DNA of 64,000 nucleotides from Pseudomonas cremoricolorata DSM 17059 = NBRC 16634 (GCF_000425745.1 NZ_AUEA01000002.1:62001-126000); one strand, 5' to 3'; positions 34,430 to 44,402 are shown, counted from the first letter of the stretch. The notes: generated by a model from the sequence alone, not told the origin. Made by a program: numbers and translations.

Positions 34430-35781
34430 GTGGTCCGAAGGTGGTGCGCATCGTCACCCGCGAAGAAATCCTCGCCCAGTGCGAAACCGCATTGCAGCGC
34501 CTCGACAAGGCCACCGCGCGCTGGCAGGCCCAGGCGCAGCGCCTGGGTACGCTCGACGCCACTCAGCTCGCCGCGATCGAGGCACGCGACCAACGCCTGC
34601 GCGCCCTGCTGGCGCAAGATCGCTTCCGGGAGGTGCAGGACGCCGTGGCGGTGGAGCAAGCCTTTCTCAAGCGCGACCTGCGCGAACGCCAGGCCCAGGC
34701 CATCGAGCGCGGCGCCGAGCAGCGCCAGCGGCAACGCCGGGTGCAGGACAACGCCGCGGTACTGCACAAGGCACTGGCAGCGGTGCCGGGGACGCCTGCC
34801 AGTGCGGCGGCGTTGCGTGACCTCGATGAACTCGCCGCACGCCCGGCCCAGGCCGATGCCGAGCAGCGCCTGGCTCAGGCCTTCGCCCTGCTCGCCGTGC
34901 CTGAAGCCGAGGCCCCGCTGTCGCTGGCCCAGCAACAGCTCGCTGAGCGGTTGCACGACGGCCAGCAGCAGCCCAGCTATGCCCAGTGGCTGGCCGAGCA
35001 CGGCAGCGACGAGGCTCGCGACCCGCGCCTGCAACGCATCGACCGGCACATCGTCGAGCTGCAGCTGCTGCAGGGCGATGACGCTGCCGTGGCCTTCCTC
35101 GGCGCTTTGCAGCGCGCCGAGGCGTTGCCTGCCGGGGGCCAGCGCAATCTGCTGCTCGACAGCTTGGTGCTCGACCTGGCCGCCGCCACCCGTAGCGGCG
35201 AACAACGCCGTGAGCGCCTGGAACAGCTGCACACCTTGAGCGGCGAGATCGCCGAACTGCTGCCTGACACCCAAAGCGAGCTGCTGGCGCAACTGGATGC
35301 GTGCACCAACCAGACGCAAACCGCGCAGCTCGACGCACTGATCGAGCGCGCCGAGGCGGTGCTGGCCGAGCATGCCAACGCCCTGGCCGCCGAGGCGCGA
35401 CGCCAGGCGGTGCTGCAAGGTTTGGCTAGCCTTGGCTACGAAGTGCGTGAAGGCATGGCCACCGGCTGGGCGCAGACCGGTCGCGTGGTGCTGCGCAAGC
35501 CAGCCACGCCGGGCTACGGCGTCGAGGTCGGCGGACAGGCCGAAAGCGGTCGCCTGCAAGTGCGCGCAGTGGCTCTGCACGCCGAACGTGATCGGCAGCG
35601 CGACCGCGACATCGAAACCCTCTGGTGCGGGGATTTCCAGCGATTGCAGGCCCTCTTGCAGGCCCAGGGCGACAGCCTGTCGATCGAGCGTGCCTTGCAG
35701 ATCGGTGAAGTGCCGCTCAAGGAAGCTGAAGTGAACGATGAGCGGGGTGCGAGTGAGGCGCCATTGCAGCGGCATCAGTGA
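34426..35781 (+). CDS. Coiled-coil-rich protein, fourth gene of the AAA+/rSAM/helicase operon
   Basis: The 451-residue protein is rich in Gln, Arg, Glu and Ala with long amphipathic helices (roughly residues 15-130 and 205-345). It begins with a distinctive MSGPKVVRIVTREE tag that I associate, from memory, with proteins beside kinase/helicase genes; this should be checked. The last 90 residues (after GLASLGYEVREGMA) look globular, with beta-strand character. Its ATG overlaps the stop of the giant gene (ATGA), so it belongs to the same coupled unit. It may be a structural adaptor or DNA-binding clamp for the helicase, but that is inference. Confidence 0.75.
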   Translation: MSGPKVVRIVTREEILAQCETALQRLDKATARWQAQAQRLGTLDATQLAAIEARDQRLRALLAQDRFREVQDAVAVEQAFLKRDLRERQAQAIERGAEQRQRQRRVQDNAAVLHKALAAVPGTPASAAALRDLDELAARPAQADAEQRLAQAFALLAVPEAEAPLSLAQQQLAERLHDGQQQPSYAQWLAEHGSDEARDPRLQRIDRHIVELQLLQGDDAAVAFLGALQRAEALPAGGQRNLLLDSLVLDLAAATRSGEQRRERLEQLHTLSGEIAELLPDTQSELLAQLDACTNQTQTAQLDALIERAEAVLAEHANALAAEARRQAVLQGLASLGYEVREGMATGWAQTGRVVLRKPATPGYGVEVGGQAESGRLQVRAVALHAERDRQRDRDIETLWCGDFQRLQALLQAQGDSLSIERALQIGEVPLKEAEVNDERGASEAPLQRHQ

Positions 35782-35793
35782 ACGGTGGTCGTG

Positions 35794-35882
35794 TGAACTG
35801 GGCCTGCGACGCAGGCCATCGCGGCTAAACCCATTCCTGGAACGTGGTGGTCCTGTAGTAGCGGCTCAAGCCGCGAACAGCC
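35794..35882. repeat. REP-like inverted palindromic element
   Basis: Two facing segments, one containing CATCGCGGCTAAACC with an ATTCCTG end and one reading TCCTGTAGTAGCGGCTCAAG then CCGCGAA, match the style of Pseudomonas intergenic REP units (CTCCTAC / GTAGGAGCGGCTT...CCGCGAA), with some decay. It lies just after the four-gene operon and could mark or stabilise its 3' end. Confidence 0.6.
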
Positions 35883-36247
35883 TGCCCAAGGCATCCCGTC
35901 GGTTAAATAACGAAAAGTGACCAACGGGTCACGCTCTTATCACCCTTCTCTCCTACACTCAAATTCGGCCCGCGCACCGTTCGGAACAATCGCCTGAAAT
36001 CAGTCGAACTTTCCTCTAGCGCGGCCAGTCATCACTAAGCAGGCCATGGCTACTTCACTCGCCTGCCACGCCTGCCTACCCCAAGCAGCTCAAGCGCCTT
36101 TGGCCAGGACGGCCAGTGCGCGGTGCAGCTGTGCATGACTCGGGGCACGGAACGCAATATGCATTACCGCAACATGCACAAGCGAGAATCAACGTGATGT
36201 AAATGCATCGGGTCCCAGCACCCGAACATAGGGACGGAGAGAGACTA
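35883..36247. other. Upstream region of glgA
   Basis: No gene is supported. GTGACC (35917-35922) and GGTCAC (35927-35932) form a palindrome with a four-base spacer that could be an operator. Just before glgA, GGGACGGAGAGAG combines the ribosome-binding site with GGA motifs of the kind bound by Rsm/Csr proteins; this is suggestive only. Confidence 0.4.
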
Positions 36248-37807
36248 ATGATCAGTGCCGCTGTCGAGCCATCTGTAAACACCTTCACCACGCCGCATCG
36301 CGAGCCGCTGACTCCGAGTTTCATCACGACAGCCAAGGCACCGGGCGCCAAGCGCCAGAACAACCCGAACAAGCGCAAGGTCCTGTTCGTGACCTCGGAA
36401 ATCGCCGACCTGGTCAAGACCGGCGGCCTGGGCGACGTGTCCGCCGCTCTGCCGCGGGCGATGTCCGATCTGCACGACGTGCGCGTGCTGATCCCCGGCT
36501 ACCCGCAGGTGATGGACAGCGACAACCCGATCCACATCGTCGGTGAGCTGAGCGGTCACGCCGCCCTGCCGCCGTGCAAGATCGGCCGCATGGACTTGCC
36601 GGACGGCCTGGTCATCTACGTCCTCATCTGCCCCGAACTGTACGAGCGTGAAGGCACCCCCTACGGCGCCAACAATGGTCGCGACTGGCCAGACAACCAT
36701 ATTCGTTTCGCCCGCTTGGGGCTGGCAGCCGCCGACATCGCCGCCGGTGAAGGCATGGCGCACTGGACCCCTGATCTGGTTCACGCCCATGACTGGCCGG
36801 CAGGCCTGGCGCCGGCCTACATGCACTGGCGCGGCCTGAGCACGCCGACCCTGTTCACCATCCACAACCTGGCCTACCAGGGCGTGTACAGCCTGGCCTG
36901 CTGCCCGGAGCTGGCGATTCCCGAGCATGCGCTGCAACAAGAAGGCATGGAGTTCTACGGCAAGCTGTCGTTCCTCAAGGCCGGCCTCGCCTACTCCAGC
37001 CACATCACCACGGTCAGCGCCACCTACGCCAAGGAAATCACCACTGCCGAATTTGGCTGCGGCCTCGATGGTTTTCTCGCCAGCAAAGCCCAGCAGGGCC
37101 TGCTCGGCGGCATTCCCAACGGCATCGATGAAAGCTGGGATGCAGCCACCGACCAGCACCTGCAGCACAACTTCAGCCTCAATGACTGGGAGGGCAAATC
37201 GCTCAATGGCGATGAAGTGCGTGAACTGTTCGAGCTCGAGCCGAGCGAAGGGCCGCTGTTCGCCGTGGTCTCGCGTCTGGTCTACCAGAAAGGCCTGGAC
37301 CTGACCCTGGCAGTGGCCGACTTCATCGTCGAGCAAGGCGGTCAGATCGCGATCATCGGCCGCGGCGAACCGGAAGAAGAGCAAGCCATGCGCGAGCTGG
37401 CGCTGCGCCATCCCGGGCGCATCGGCGTACGCATCGGCTTCAATGAGACCGATGCGCGGCGCATGTTCGCCGGCAGCGATTTCCTGCTGATGCCCTCGCG
37501 CTACGAGCCGTGCGGCCTGAGCCAGATGTACGCGCAACGCTTCGGCTCGCTGCCGGTGGCGCGCAATACCGGCGGGCTGGCCGACACCATCGAAAATGGC
37601 GTCACAGGCTTTCTCTTCGACGAATCGACCGCCGACAGCTACCGCGAGGCACTGGCCCGGGCCTTCTACATCTACAGCAAGCCCGACCTGCTCAACGCCA
37701 TGCGCTGCCTGTCGATGACGCAACCCTTCAACTGGTGCCAGGCGGTCACGCCCTATGCGCGCCTGTACGAGGACCTGGTCAAGCAGAGCCAGCTGGCCCA
37801 CTACTGA
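36248..37807 (+). CDS. glgA: Glycogen synthase (ADP-glucose type)
   Basis: This 519-residue GT5 enzyme transfers glucose from ADP-glucose to alpha-1,4-glucan. The substrate-binding KTGGLGDV motif starts at K57, and the C-terminal RYEPCGLSQMYAQRFGSLPV segment, with the catalytic glutamate, is intact. It has an extra N-terminal extension of about 45 residues before the usual KVLFVTSE start, as is common in Pseudomonas. The ATG at 36248 follows GGAGAGAG. It leads the gene series glgA-treZ-malQ-treY-DUF2934-glgX for glycogen and trehalose metabolism. Confidence 0.95.
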   Translation: MISAAVEPSVNTFTTPHREPLTPSFITTAKAPGAKRQNNPNKRKVLFVTSEIADLVKTGGLGDVSAALPRAMSDLHDVRVLIPGYPQVMDSDNPIHIVGELSGHAALPPCKIGRMDLPDGLVIYVLICPELYEREGTPYGANNGRDWPDNHIRFARLGLAAADIAAGEGMAHWTPDLVHAHDWPAGLAPAYMHWRGLSTPTLFTIHNLAYQGVYSLACCPELAIPEHALQQEGMEFYGKLSFLKAGLAYSSHITTVSATYAKEITTAEFGCGLDGFLASKAQQGLLGGIPNGIDESWDAATDQHLQHNFSLNDWEGKSLNGDEVRELFELEPSEGPLFAVVSRLVYQKGLDLTLAVADFIVEQGGQIAIIGRGEPEEEQAMRELALRHPGRIGVRIGFNETDARRMFAGSDFLLMPSRYEPCGLSQMYAQRFGSLPVARNTGGLADTIENGVTGFLFDESTADSYREALARAFYIYSKPDLLNAMRCLSMTQPFNWCQAVTPYARLYEDLVKQSQLAHY

Positions 37808-37822
37808 TTCGGAGAGCTGAAG

Positions 37823-39562
37823 ATGCACAGACACGGCGTACACCTGGTGGACGCCACGTCCGCGCGCTTCGCCCTCTGGGCGCCTGGCGCACGCGATGTG
37901 AGCGTGGAAGTCGCAGGGCAATCACCGCTGACCTTGCAGCCTGAGCCCGATGGCTGGTTCAGCGCCACCGGCCCAGCCCAGGCCGGGCAGCATTATCGCT
38001 TCGTCATCGACGGCCAGCTCAAGGTCGCCGACCCCGCTTCGCGTTATCAACCTGAAGGTGTCAACGGCCCCAGCGAGGTGGTTGCACCCGAATGGTTCGC
38101 CTGGCAGCACCCGTTCAATGGCCGGCCCTGGCACGAGGCGGTGATTCAGGAAGTCCACGTTGGCGTGCTCGGTGGCTACAAGGGTGTCGCCGAGCAGTTG
38201 CCGCGCCTGGCCAAGCTGGGCATCACCGCCATCGAGCTGATGCCGCTTGGGCAATTTCCCGGTGAGCGCAACTGGGGCTATGACGGCGTACTGCCGTTCG
38301 CCCCGCAGCACAGCTACGGCACCCCCGAAGAGCTCTGCCAACTGGTCGATGAAGCGCACCGGCTGGGCATGGCGGTGATGCTCGATGTGGTCTACAACCA
38401 CTTCGGCCCCGACGGCAACTACTTGCATGAATACGCCCCGAGCTTTTTCAACGAGGCGAAGAAAACCCCGTGGGGCGCGGCCATCGACTTCAAGCAGGCG
38501 GCGGTGCGCGAGTTCTTCATGCAGAACGCCCTGATGTGGCTGCAGGACTACCGCATCGACGGCCTGCGCCTGGACGCCGTGCACGCCATCGACTCGCCGG
38601 ACTTTCTCAAGCAACTGTCGCAGCGCGTGCGCGAACAAACCGCTGGCCGTGAGGTCTGGCTGGTGCTGGAAAACGAGCACAACCAGGCGTTTTTGCTGGA
38701 GGAGGATTTCGACGCGCAGTGGAACGACGACGGCCACAACGCCCTGCACGTGCTGCTGACCGGCGAAACCGAAGGCTATTACGCCGACTACAAGGACCGC
38801 CCCATCGAGCAACTGGCGCGCTGCCTGGCAGAAGGCTTCGTGTTCCAGGGCCAGCAAAACCGCCACGGCGAAGCGCGCGGCGAGCCGAGCGGGCACCTGC
38901 CGCCGAGCGCCTTCGTGCTGTTTCTGCAAAACCACGACCAGATCGGCAACCGTGCGCTGGGCGAGCGCCTGACCCGGCTGTGCCCGCCTGCCGCGCTGCG
39001 CGCCGCCACCGGCCTGCTGTTGCTGTCGCCGATGATCCCGTTGCTGTTCATGGGCGATGAAGAAGGCAGTCGCGCGCCGTTCCTGTTCTTCACCGACTTC
39101 CATGACGAGCTGGCCGACGCTGTGCGCGAAGGCCGCCGCGGTGAATTCGCGCACTTTGCCGCCTTCGCCGACCCCGACACCCGGGAAAACATCCCCGACC
39201 CCAACGCCCTTGCCACCTTCCACTCCAGCCAGCCTCACGGCGACGACGTGCTGGCCGGCTGGCATGGCCTGTACCAACAGCTGCTGGCGCTGCGTCATCA
39301 GCGCATCGTGCCGCACCTGCCCGGCAGCCACAGCCTGGGCAGCCAGGTGCTGGGCGACAAGGCCCTCACCGCGCGCTGGCGCCTGGGCGATGGCAGCGAG
39401 CTGCGCATCGACCTCAACCTTGCCGAGCGGCCCCAGGCGGTCGAGCTGCCGGCCCCGGCCCAGCGCCTGTTCGACAGCAGTGACAACGCCCATTCCGACT
39501 CGATGCTGGCGGCCTACAGCTGCGTCGTCAGCCTGACTCCACCTGCCGCGGAGACGCCATGA
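37823..39562 (+). CDS. treZ: Malto-oligosyltrehalose trehalohydrolase
   Basis: The 579-residue GH13 enzyme releases trehalose from maltooligosyl-trehalose made by TreY. It has an N-terminal beta-sandwich domain, then the barrel with DVVYNHFGPDGNY, the nucleophile in GLRLDAVHAI (D251), the acid/base in LVLENEHNQ (E283) and FLQNHDQIGNR. It begins 15 bp after glgA, and its stop overlaps the malQ start. Confidence 0.95.
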   Translation: MHRHGVHLVDATSARFALWAPGARDVSVEVAGQSPLTLQPEPDGWFSATGPAQAGQHYRFVIDGQLKVADPASRYQPEGVNGPSEVVAPEWFAWQHPFNGRPWHEAVIQEVHVGVLGGYKGVAEQLPRLAKLGITAIELMPLGQFPGERNWGYDGVLPFAPQHSYGTPEELCQLVDEAHRLGMAVMLDVVYNHFGPDGNYLHEYAPSFFNEAKKTPWGAAIDFKQAAVREFFMQNALMWLQDYRIDGLRLDAVHAIDSPDFLKQLSQRVREQTAGREVWLVLENEHNQAFLLEEDFDAQWNDDGHNALHVLLTGETEGYYADYKDRPIEQLARCLAEGFVFQGQQNRHGEARGEPSGHLPPSAFVLFLQNHDQIGNRALGERLTRLCPPAALRAATGLLLLSPMIPLLFMGDEEGSRAPFLFFTDFHDELADAVREGRRGEFAHFAAFADPDTRENIPDPNALATFHSSQPHGDDVLAGWHGLYQQLLALRHQRIVPHLPGSHSLGSQVLGDKALTARWRLGDGSELRIDLNLAERPQAVELPAPAQRLFDSSDNAHSDSMLAAYSCVVSLTPPAAETP

Positions 39563-41628
39563 GCGACAACCCCCTGCATCAACTGGCGGCACGGGTCGGC
39601 ATCGCCCGCGACTGGACCGACGCCAACAACCGTGCGCAGCAGGTCAGCGATGACGTGCTGCGCGGTGTACTCGGCGCCCTGGGTCACCCCGCCGCCGACG
39701 CCGGTGAGGTCAGCGCCAGCCTGGCCGAGCTGGAACAAGCGCAAGATCTTCAGGCATTGCCCAAACTACTCACCTGCGATGTCGGTCAGGCGCTGACGCT
39801 GCAACCGTGGTTCAGCCCTGGCAGCACCGCCCGCTGCACCGATGAGACCGGCGCCAGCCGCGAGTTGACCCTCGGCGAGCAGGCCGAGCTGCCCAACGAC
39901 CTGCCCATCGGCTACTACCAGATCGACGTCGACGGCCGCAGCCTGAGCGTTGCCGTCGCGCCGCTGCGCTGCCATAGCCTTGACGACGCCGTTGGCGAGC
40001 CGCCTGCGCGCTGCTGGGGCCTGGCCGCCCAGCTGTACAGCCTGCGCCGCAGCGGTGACGGCGGCTATGGCGACCTGCTGGCCCTGGAGCATCTGGCGCG
40101 CAGCGCGGCCGAACGCGGCGCCGATGCCATCGCCATCAGCCCGATCCATGCCTTGTCGCCCTACGAACAACAGCACTACAGCCCCTACTCACCGTCAAGC
40201 CGCCTGCTGCTCAACAGCCTCTACGCCAGCCCCGCCGCCTTGCTCGGTGAGCGTGAAGTGCGCGCGGCGATCGAGGCTGAAGGACTGGGGCAGATTCTCG
40301 AAGACCTGGAAGCCCAACCGTTGGTCGACTGGCCGCGCGCCGCCGAGGTGCGTGAGCGCCTGTTGCAGGCGCTGTACAAGGACTTCAGCCAGGGCCAGCA
40401 CCCATTGCGCGCCGACTTCGACAGCTTCCGCGAGGCCGCTGGCGAAGCGCTGGAACACCATTGCCGCTTCGAAGTGCTGCAAGGCGAAGCGGTCGACCAG
40501 GGGCTGGGCGCCGACTGGCGGCGCTGGCCGAAGGCCTGGCAAGACCCCTACCACGCTGAAGTCGAGGCCTTCGCCAGTACCTACCCGGCGCGCATCGAGT
40601 TTCGCGCCTTCTGCCAGTGGCTGACCGACCGCAGCCTGCAACGGGCGCAACAGGCGGCCCGGGGCAATGGCATGCAGGTGGGGTTGATCGCTGACCTGGC
40701 GGTCGGTGCCGATGGTGCCGGCAGCCAGGCCTGGAGCCGTCAGGATGAACTGCTCGCAGACCTCACCGTCGGCGCCCCGCCAGACATCATCAACCGCGCA
40801 GGCCAAGACTGGGGCATCTGCGGTTTCTCGCCCGAAGGGCTCAAGCGCAACGGGTTCCGCGCCTTCATCGAAATGCTGCGGGCCAACCTGGCGCATGCCG
40901 GCGGCCTGCGCATCGACCATGTGATGGGCCTGCGCCGGCTTTGGCTGATCCCCAAGGGTGCCTCACCCAAAGAAGGTGCCTACGTACACTACCCGTTCGA
41001 CGACATGCTGCGCCTGCTGGCCCTGGAATCGGTGCGCCATCAGGCGGTGATGCTCGGTGAAGACCTCGGCACCGTGCCCGAAGGCCTGCGCGAACAGCTG
41101 GCCGACAAGGCCGTGCTGGGTATGCGCGTGCTGGCCTTCGAGCAACAGGGCCCGGGCAATTTCACCCCGCAGATGCAGTGGCCCGACAACGCCCTGGCCA
41201 CCACCGGCACCCATGATCTGGCGCCGCTGGCAGGCTGGCTGCAAGCGCGCGACATCGACTGGCAGAAGCGCCTGGAGCTGATCGACGACGACGCCGAACG
41301 GTCCTGGCGTGAGGAACGCGACAAGGAAACTGCCGGGCTGCGCGCCCTGCTCGAACAGGCATGCGGCGCGCTGGATGACGACGAGGCGGTGATCGATGCG
41401 GCCATCGCCTTCCTTGGCAAGACCCGCGCACCGCTGGTGCTGATTCCCCTGGAAGACCTGCTCGGCAACAGCGAGCAACCGAACATGCCCGGCACCACCG
41501 ACGGCCACCCCAACTGGCAGCGGCGCCTGGCGCCGCCTGCCGCCAAGCTACTCGACGAGGTCGACGCCGCCCGGCGTCTGGAACTGCTGGCACAAGCCCG
41601 TGAATACGCGTGGGAGCGCGACCGATGA
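39559..41628 (+). CDS. malQ: 4-alpha-glucanotransferase (amylomaltase)
   Basis: The 689-residue GH77 disproportionating enzyme remodels maltodextrins, supplying chains for TreY. Family motifs visible are GLIADLAVGADGAGSQAW, GLRIDHVMGLRRLW with the nucleophile Asp, LGEDLGTVP with the acid Glu, and TGTHDLAPLAGW. Its ATG overlaps treZ's stop, and its own stop overlaps treY's ATG, so the three are translationally coupled. Confidence 0.95.
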   Translation: MSDNPLHQLAARVGIARDWTDANNRAQQVSDDVLRGVLGALGHPAADAGEVSASLAELEQAQDLQALPKLLTCDVGQALTLQPWFSPGSTARCTDETGASRELTLGEQAELPNDLPIGYYQIDVDGRSLSVAVAPLRCHSLDDAVGEPPARCWGLAAQLYSLRRSGDGGYGDLLALEHLARSAAERGADAIAISPIHALSPYEQQHYSPYSPSSRLLLNSLYASPAALLGEREVRAAIEAEGLGQILEDLEAQPLVDWPRAAEVRERLLQALYKDFSQGQHPLRADFDSFREAAGEALEHHCRFEVLQGEAVDQGLGADWRRWPKAWQDPYHAEVEAFASTYPARIEFRAFCQWLTDRSLQRAQQAARGNGMQVGLIADLAVGADGAGSQAWSRQDELLADLTVGAPPDIINRAGQDWGICGFSPEGLKRNGFRAFIEMLRANLAHAGGLRIDHVMGLRRLWLIPKGASPKEGAYVHYPFDDMLRLLALESVRHQAVMLGEDLGTVPEGLREQLADKAVLGMRVLAFEQQGPGNFTPQMQWPDNALATTGTHDLAPLAGWLQARDIDWQKRLELIDDDAERSWREERDKETAGLRALLEQACGALDDDEAVIDAAIAFLGKTRAPLVLIPLEDLLGNSEQPNMPGTTDGHPNWQRRLAPPAAKLLDEVDAARRLELLAQAREYAWERDR

Positions 41629-44402
41629 AGCCATTGACTGCAACCGTACGCCTGCAATTTCACAGTGACTTCACCCTCGACGACGCCGTGCCGCTGGTGC
41701 CCTACTTTGCCCAGCTGGGCATCAGCCACCTGTACGCCTCACCGATCCTCAAGGCCCGTGCCGGCTCACGGCATGGCTATGACGTGGTCGACCCGACCCA
41801 GGTCAACCCTGAGCTGGGCGGCGAAGCCGCACTGGAACGGCTGATCGCCGCGCTGCGCCAGCACGGTATGGGCTTCATTCTCGACACCGTGTCCAACCAC
41901 ATGGCCGTCGGCGGCGCCGACAACCCTTGGTGGCAGAGCCTGCTGGCCTGGGGTCGGCGCAGCCCGTATGCCGAGTTCTTCGACATCCAGTGGCACTCCA
42001 GCGACCCGCTGCTGGCCGGCCAGTTGCTGCTGCCGTTCCTTGGCAACGACTACGGCATCGCGCTGAAGAACGGTGAGCTGCCGCTGACCTTCGACGGCGA
42101 ACACGGCCGCCTGGAAGTGGCCCACCACGAGCACCGCTTCCCGATCTGCCCGCTCGATTACGCCCAGGTACTGCAAGGCAGCGACAGCCCTGAGCTGCAA
42201 GCCCTGGCCGCGCGCTTCGGCGCCTTGCGCGATGCCGCCGTGCCGCTGGCAGCCGCCCAGGCGTTGCAAGGCGAGCTGGCGCAACTGCATGCCGATGGTG
42301 TGCGCCTCGATGCGCAACTGCGAGCCTTCGACGCCCGCAGCGAAGCCGGCCTCAAGCGGCTGCACGCACTGCTCGAGCGCCAGGCTTATCGCTTGGCCAG
42401 CTGGCGCACCGCCGCTGACGACATCAACTGGCGGCGCTTCTTCGACATCAACGAACTGGGCGGTCTGCGCGTCGAGCGCGCGATGGTCTTCGAGGCGACC
42501 CACGCCAAGCTGTTCGAGCTGATCGAGCGCGGCCTGGTCGATGGCCTGCGCATCGACCACATCGACGGCCTGGCCGACCCGCGCGGCTATTGCCGCAAAC
42601 TGCGCCGCCGGGTCGATGGCCTGCTGGCGGCGCGTCCGCTGGACACCGCTGTGGAGCACTTCCCGATCTACGTCGAGAAGATCCTCGGCACCGGCGAGCA
42701 CCTGCACCGCGATTGGCTGACCGACGGCACCACCGGCTATGAATTCATGAACCAGGTGTCGCTGGTGCTGCACGACCCAGCCGGCGAGGCCCCGCTCACC
42801 GAGCTGTGGCAGCGCCTGAGCGAACGTCCGCTGTTCGCCGAGGAAGTGCGCCAGGCCCGTGCGCTGGTGCTCAATGCCAGCCTTGCCGGCGACTTCGAGT
42901 CAGTGGCGCAGGCCTTGCTGCAGGTGGCGCGCAACGACCTGATGACCCGCGACATCACCCTCGGCGCGATCCGCCGCGGCGTGCAGGCGCTGGTCGAGCA
43001 CTATTCGGTGTACCGCACCTACATCAACGCCCTGGGCCGCCCGGCCGAGGACGAGTCGTTCTTCCAGCAGGCGTTGAGTGATGCCCGCCAGTCACTGCCC
43101 GAAGCAGACTGGCCGGTGCTCGAGCAACTGCAAGTGTGGCTGGGCGGGCAACGCTGGCGCAGCCTGCCGCCGGGCAAGGCGCGCAAGCAATTGCGCCACG
43201 CCTGCGTACGCTTCCAGCAGCTCACCGCCCCAAGCGCGGCCAAGGCCGTGGAAGACACCGCCTTCTACCGTTCGGCGCGGCTGCTGTCGCGCAACGATGT
43301 GGGCTTCGAGGCCGAGCGCTTCAGCGCCCCGCTGGAGGATTTCCACATCGAGGCGCAGCGCCGCCTTGGCGCCTTCCCCGACAACCTGCTGGCCACCGCC
43401 ACCCACGACCACAAACGTGGCGAGGACACCCGCGCGCGCCTGGCGGTGCTCAGCGAGCGCGGCCCGTGGCTGGCCGAGCGCATCGAGCACTGGCGCAGCC
43501 TGGCCGCGCCCCTGCGCAAGGACGACGCGGACGGCCCGGCGCCGAGCCCGGCCGATGAAATGATGCTGTTGCAGACCCTGCTCGGCAGCTGGCCGCTTGA
43601 CCTCGATCTCAACGACAGCAGCGCGGTCAAGAGCTACATCGAGCGCTTGCAGCAGTGGCAGCAAAAAGCCCTGCGCGAGGCCAAACTGCGCAGCAGCTGG
43701 AATGCACCCAACCAAGACTACGAGCAGGTCTGCGCCACCTATATCGCCGACCTGCTCAGCGCCGACGCGCACGCCGAGCTGCGTGAATCGCTGCACCAGG
43801 CAGCCGACGCCATCGCCTGCCCCGGTGCCCTCACCGGCCTGGCGCAGTGCCTGCTGCGCATGACCGTGCCGGGCGTGCCTGACCTGTATCAGGGCAACGA
43901 GTACTGGGACTTGTCGTTGGTCGACCCGGACAACCGCCGCCCGGTCGACTACCCGGCGCGTCGGCGCAGCCTGGATGACAGCGTCGCGCTCGATGAGCTG
44001 CTCGCTCACTGGCGCGACGGGCGTATCAAGCAGACGCTGATCGCACGGGTGCTCGACTGTCGCCGCGCCCACCCCGAGCTGTTCCGCCGCGGCGAATATC
44101 AGCCGCTGAGCGTAGAGGGCCGGCATGCCGACAAGGTCATGGCCTTCGCCCGCGTCGCTGATGGCGAGCGTGCCATCGTGATTCTCCCGCGGCTGGCCGC
44201 CAGCCTGCTCGGTGAGCAGGCGCAGACGCCGTTGATCCCTGCCCAGACATGGGACGACACCCGGGTGATCTTGCCGTTCGACTTCTCCCCTGCCACATGG
44301 TCGGGACTTTTCGCAAACGCCGCTGTCAGCCCTACTAAGGAGCTGAAGTTGAGCGCCGCGTTAGCCGAGTTTCCGGTCAACCTGTTCATCGAACATGATT
44401 AA
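41625..44402 (+). CDS. treY: Malto-oligosyltrehalose synthase
   Basis: The 925-residue GH13 enzyme isomerises the reducing-end alpha-1,4 bond of maltodextrin to the alpha,alpha-1,1 bond of trehalose. Motifs are DTVSNHMAVGGADN, GLRIDHIDGLADPRGY (nucleophile Asp), IYVEKILGTGEHL (Glu) and ATATHDHKRGEDTRARL. The ATG at 41625 overlaps the malQ stop; an in-frame ATG 15 bp upstream is disfavoured. It works in sequence with TreZ to make trehalose from glycogen-derived glucans. Confidence 0.95.
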   Translation: MKPLTATVRLQFHSDFTLDDAVPLVPYFAQLGISHLYASPILKARAGSRHGYDVVDPTQVNPELGGEAALERLIAALRQHGMGFILDTVSNHMAVGGADNPWWQSLLAWGRRSPYAEFFDIQWHSSDPLLAGQLLLPFLGNDYGIALKNGELPLTFDGEHGRLEVAHHEHRFPICPLDYAQVLQGSDSPELQALAARFGALRDAAVPLAAAQALQGELAQLHADGVRLDAQLRAFDARSEAGLKRLHALLERQAYRLASWRTAADDINWRRFFDINELGGLRVERAMVFEATHAKLFELIERGLVDGLRIDHIDGLADPRGYCRKLRRRVDGLLAARPLDTAVEHFPIYVEKILGTGEHLHRDWLTDGTTGYEFMNQVSLVLHDPAGEAPLTELWQRLSERPLFAEEVRQARALVLNASLAGDFESVAQALLQVARNDLMTRDITLGAIRRGVQALVEHYSVYRTYINALGRPAEDESFFQQALSDARQSLPEADWPVLEQLQVWLGGQRWRSLPPGKARKQLRHACVRFQQLTAPSAAKAVEDTAFYRSARLLSRNDVGFEAERFSAPLEDFHIEAQRRLGAFPDNLLATATHDHKRGEDTRARLAVLSERGPWLAERIEHWRSLAAPLRKDDADGPAPSPADEMMLLQTLLGSWPLDLDLNDSSAVKSYIERLQQWQQKALREAKLRSSWNAPNQDYEQVCATYIADLLSADAHAELRESLHQAADAIACPGALTGLAQCLLRMTVPGVPDLYQGNEYWDLSLVDPDNRRPVDYPARRRSLDDSVALDELLAHWRDGRIKQTLIARVLDCRRAHPELFRRGEYQPLSVEGRHADKVMAFARVADGERAIVILPRLAASLLGEQAQTPLIPAQTWDDTRVILPFDFSPATWSGLFANAAVSPTKELKLSAALAEFPVNLFIEHD

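Noticed and set aside
36076-36417. 113-residue minus-strand frame before glgA
   Set aside because: Overlaps the glgA start, has no ribosome-binding site and no recognisable domain.
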